NCBI GenBank assembly: GCA_900556705.1
Contig: USPT01000050.1
Location: 1-6,803, forward strand
DNA: 6,803 nucleotides
Origin: an uncultured Collinsella sp.
GTDB taxonomy: Bacteria > Actinomycetota > Coriobacteriia > Coriobacteriales > Coriobacteriaceae
Reading direction: 5' to 3'
Numbering within the stretch: position 1 is the stretch's first letter; every line of letters begins with the position of its first letter. The translations under genes were made by a program, and so were the position numbers. Shown one piece after another: positions 4,645 through 6,803 of the stretch. The notes under the pieces are model-generated. The model saw only the letters and a program-made list of their open reading frames with translations, was not told the DNA's origin and made no database searches.

Positions 4645-5454
4645 ATGCAGCGCGTTTGGAGAACGGTTACCGGCTTTTACCATGTCTGTGCCCGCGGTAC
4701 GGGCAAGCAGCTCATCTTTGAGGGCGATGAAGACCGGTGGGAGTTCTTGGAGCTGATGCGTGAGTGCTGCCGCAAGGCGGGCGTGACGGTTATCGCCTGG
4801 TGCCTTATGGGCAATCACGTGCGTCTGGTGCTTGCAGATTACGAGGACGCGATGAGCGCGGCGATGCACCGGCTGCTTTTGACGTACGCGCGGCGGTTCA
4901 ATAAACGCACGGGGCGCACAGGGCATCTGTTCCAGAACCGTTTTGACCGGCGCTCGCTCGATACCGACTGGCAGGTGATGGAGGCTATTCGCTCCGTTCA
5001 CGCCGATCCGCAGGAGGCGGGCATCAGTCTCATTGAGCGTTATCCCTGGAGCAGCTTTCCGGAGCATTTGTGCGCTTACGACGGTGACGCGGCCGATGTC
5101 GCGAGGGGATTTTCTGATCCTTCTTGCGTGCTTGAGCTTTTTGGTTCTGCCGAGGGCTTTATTGCCTATTCGCTTTCGACGCCCGACGGCGGCGAACCGG
5201 CGCTGCGCGATATGAAAGAGACAGAGTGGGAACGCCACGCCTTTGCCGACAAGTTGGCGAAAAGCCTCGGGGCTCCGCTCCATGGGGTTAAAGACGCACC
5301 GCCTGCGCAGCGCGATACCGTTATTCTTGGATTGCACGATGCCGGTTTTACGGTGCGCCAGATTGAGCGGTATACCGGGATTGGCAAAAGTACCGTCTCT
5401 CGCATCGCGCGCGCTTATGCTCAGGTGGACGCGCAGGTCGAGGGATCGAAATAA
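4645..5454 (+). CDS. REP-associated tyrosine transposase (RAYT, Y1/IS200-like) with altered HUH motif
   Basis: 269-aa protein of the Y1 transposase family that acts on small palindromic repeats by single-strand cleavage. GFYHVCARGTGKQLIFEGDEDR (10-31, shown in two parts: GFYHVCARGTG and KQLIFEGDEDR) is the usual N-terminal strand. AWCLMGNHVRLVL (51-63) is the HUH region. TYARRFNKRTGRTGHLFQNR (80-99) contains the probable nucleophile Y81 and the conserved GHLFQ-RF block. RYPWSSF (132-138) is also typical of RAYTs. Residues 222-257 form a C-terminal helix-turn-helix (GFTVRQIERYTGIGKSTVSR). The family normally has His-hydrophobic-His; here it is H58-V59-R60 (CAC GTG CGT), so the second metal-binding His is missing. 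The start at 4645 has GAAGGGAG 4 nt upstream. No terminal repeats flank it closely, so it looks like a resident, perhaps domesticated, gene. It converges on sufU. Family assignment is firm; activity is doubtful. Confidence 0.87.
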   Translation: MQRVWRTVTGFYHVCARGTGKQLIFEGDEDRWEFLELMRECCRKAGVTVIAWCLMGNHVRLVLADYEDAMSAAMHRLLLTYARRFNKRTGRTGHLFQNRFDRRSLDTDWQVMEAIRSVHADPQEAGISLIERYPWSSFPEHLCAYDGDAADVARGFSDPSCVLELFGSAEGFIAYSLSTPDGGEPALRDMKETEWERHAFADKLAKSLGAPLHGVKDAPPAQRDTVILGLHDAGFTVRQIERYTGIGKSTVSRIARAYAQVDAQVEGSK

Positions 5455-5460
5455 AGGCAG

Positions 5461-5503
5461 AAAAGAAAATGGCCGAACCGCTCTTAGTCAAGCGATTCGG
5501 CCA
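5461..5503 (-). terminator. Terminator of the suf operon
   Basis: On the minus strand TGGCCGAA (5503-5496) pairs perfectly with TTCGGCCA (5477-5470). An inner CGCT/AGCG pairing follows one mismatch, and the stem is followed by TTTTCTTTT (5469-5461). It lies 28 nt after the sufU stop. On the plus strand, 15 nt after the RAYT stop, the same hairpin is followed by only a poor T run. It may therefore end RAYT transcripts less efficiently. Confidence 0.85.
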
Positions 5504-5531
5504 ACGAAATTCTTAAGATTTGGGATAAATA

Positions 5532-5966
5532 CTACTGATTATTTTGCCCCTCGAGCATGCCGTCGAGGGTGCGCCAGGCGAGCTCGGCGCACTTGACGCG
5601 GGCGGGCATGTGCGAGATGTCCTGGAGCTGGGCGGCTTCGTCCAAGTCTTCCAGGTCCTCTTCGGAGAGCTGCTCGCCGCGGATCATGGCGAGGAAGAGC
5701 TCTGCTAGGCGGTGGGCTTCCTCGACGGTCTCGCCGGTGATGAGGTCGGCCATGATGTCGGCACTTGCCTGACTGATGGCGCAGCCGTGGCCGGTAAAGG
5801 AGGCTTCCTCGATTACATCGTTTTCGACACGCAGCTGCAAGGTGAGCTCGTCTCCGCAGCTGGGGTTGATACCGTCGTGCTCGTGCGTGGGAGCATCCAT
5901 CTCGTACTTATAGTCGGGGTGCGAGTTGTGCTCCATAAACGTGGTGGAGGTGTACAGATTACCCAT
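5532..5966 (-). CDS. sufU: SufU, SUF-system sulfur acceptor / Fe-S scaffold
   Basis: 144-aa protein that accepts persulfide sulfur from SufS in the cytoplasm and passes it to the SufBCD scaffold. NPSCGDELTL (34-43) supplies C37 and D39, FTGHGCAISQASADIM (57-72) supplies C62, and ARVKCAELAW (122-131) supplies C126. This is the Cys/Asp/Cys/Cys zinc-site pattern of Bacillus SufU (C41, D43, C66, C128), with the first two cysteines equally spaced. The insertion between the second and third cysteines typical of SufU relative to IscU is present. The length is normal. The ATG at 5966 overlaps the sufS stop by 8 nt and has GGAG 8 nt upstream, inside the sufS coding end, which indicates translational coupling. 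It is the last gene of the operon. Confidence 0.95.
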   Translation of the reverse strand: MGNLYTSTTFMEHNSHPDYKYEMDAPTHEHDGINPSCGDELTLQLRVENDVIEEASFTGHGCAISQASADIMADLITGETVEEAHRLAELFLAMIRGEQLSEEDLEDLDEAAQLQDISHMPARVKCAELAWRTLDGMLEGQNNQ

Positions 5967-6803
5967 TGAACGTGCTCCAAACGTGATGCAGGCCGGCGAT
6001 GAACTTGTCGATGTCGGCCTTGTCGTTGTAGAAGGCCACGCTGGCGCGGCAGCAGGCAAGGTTCTCGACGCCCAGCCAGGTGAGCAGCGGCTGCGCGCAG
6101 TGGTGGCCGGCGCGGATGCAGACGCCGTCCATGTCCATGATGCTCGCGACGTCGTGCGGGTGAATTCCCTTGACGTTAAAGCTCACAACGCCGTGGTGGT
6201 TGTCCCAGTAGATGGAACCGATGATTTGGACAAAGTCGAGCTGCATGAGTTCGCCCATCAGATAGTGGACGAGTGCCTGCTCGCGGGCCTGGATGTTCTC
6301 GTAACCCACCGTGTTGACCAGGTAATCAAGGGCGGCGCCCGTGGCGAAGATGCCGGCGGCGTCCTGCGTGCCGGCCTCGAATTTCTCGGGAACGGGCGCC
6401 CAGACGGCGTCCTGCTCGGTAACAGAGTCGATCATCTCGCCGCCGGTGAGCATGGGCGGCATGGCGTTGAGCAGGTCCATTTTGCCCCACAGCACGCCGA
6501 TGCCCATGGGGCCCATGGCCTTGTGCGCGCTAAAGGCAAAGAAGTCGGCGCCCAGGTCGGCCACATCGACCGGCATGTGCGGCAGCGACTGCGCACCGTC
6601 GACGACCAGGTAGCCGCCGTACTTGTGCACGAGCTTGCCGAGGTTCTTGACCGGGTTCTCGACGCCCAGCACGTTGGAGACCTGTCCCACGGCCAGGATC
6701 TTGGTCTTGGGACTCACCTTGGCAAGAACCTCCTCGGTGGTGAGCTGGCCGGTCTTGGTGGGGTAGAGGTAGACGAGCTTGGCGCCGGTCTCGCGGCAGA
6801 CCT
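5959..6803 (-). CDS. sufS: SufS, group II cysteine desulfurase (N-terminus outside window)
   Basis: The last 280 residues of a PLP-dependent cysteine desulfurase that makes alanine and an enzyme-bound persulfide for Fe-S assembly. By comparison with E. coli SufS about 130 N-terminal residues are missing. From the first complete codon: VVDGAQSLPHMPVD (66-79) has the PLP-contacting Asp, and FSAHKAMGPMGIG (90-102) carries the Schiff-base lysine K94. FEAGTQDAAG (141-150) is the conserved FEAGT turn, and RAGHHCAQPL (230-239) carries the catalytic cysteine C235, 141 residues after the lysine. CRASVAFYN (251-259) is the usual C-terminal block. All key residues in the visible part are intact. The frame stays open to the window edge; a GTG at 6717 is internal, not the start. 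The gene overlaps sufU by 8 nt. sufB, sufC and sufD may lie upstream, outside the window. Confidence 0.95.
   Translation of the reverse strand, partial: VCRETGAKLVYLYPTKTGQLTTEEVLAKVSPKTKILAVGQVSNVLGVENPVKNLGKLVHKYGGYLVVDGAQSLPHMPVDVADLGADFFAFSAHKAMGPMGIGVLWGKMDLLNAMPPMLTGGEMIDSVTEQDAVWAPVPEKFEAGTQDAAGIFATGAALDYLVNTVGYENIQAREQALVHYLMGELMQLDFVQIIGSIYWDNHHGVVSFNVKGIHPHDVASIMDMDGVCIRAGHHCAQPLLTWLGVENLACCRASVAFYNDKADIDKFIAGLHHVWSTFNG

Noticed and set aside
4423..5337. 304-codon minus-strand frame opposite the RAYT gene
   Set aside because: The RAYT frame has clear family motifs and a good ribosome site. The antisense frame shows no motif.
1..6803. CRISPR array or riboswitch
   Set aside because: No set of regularly spaced short direct repeats was found. 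No leader matched a riboswitch I can recognise by eye; a covariance-model search would be decisive.

Overview
The window looks like chromosomal DNA of a high-GC, anaerobic, gut-type actinomycete of the class Coriobacteriia, and a Collinsella-like genome is my best guess. This is inferred from several features: the SufS-SufU form of the SUF pathway; a GGGtGRT protein paired with a NifU-like scaffold, a combination typical of anaerobes; an orphan fumarate-reductase-type flavoprotein; and a REP-associated transposase (RAYT) with a C-terminal helix-turn-helix. No 16S rRNA or phylogenetic marker is present to prove it.

Layout. Positions 1-70 are a tRNA-Lys (anticodon CTT) missing its first three bases, followed by a strong rho-independent terminator. 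The last 12 nt of the tRNA plus the terminator and about 60 nt beyond are present again 177 bp downstream (59-159 and 236-336). A GC-rich spacer able to form three hairpins lies between the copies. Two more hairpins with a common CTTAGG core (345-416) follow. A minus-strand flavoprotein gene occupies 466-1992. A gene-poor stretch (1993-2483) holds a 162-bp element with inverted-repeat ends (2224-2385) and two tandem minus-strand terminators. Then comes a minus-strand two-gene operon (4241 down to 2484) encoding a NifU/IscU-like scaffold and a GGGtGRT protein. A 403-bp divergent intergenic region separates it from a plus-strand RAYT gene (4645-5454). The window ends with the 3' end of a minus-strand suf operon: sufS (partial) overlapping sufU, closed by a terminator at 5461-5503.

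How the genes work together. SufS removes sulfur from cysteine and SufU accepts it, so the right end is the sulfur-transfer step of Fe-S cluster assembly. The two-gene operon to its left encodes a second IscU-fold protein with a partner of unknown biochemical role. Two IscU-type scaffolds therefore lie within about 1.3 kb of each other, with only the transposase between them. I infer a functional link but the sequence does not prove one. The most notable observations are the uncharacterised GGGtGRT/scaffold pair, the RAYT whose HUH motif reads His-Val-Arg, the REPIN- or MITE-like element at 2224-2385, and the duplicated tRNA end.
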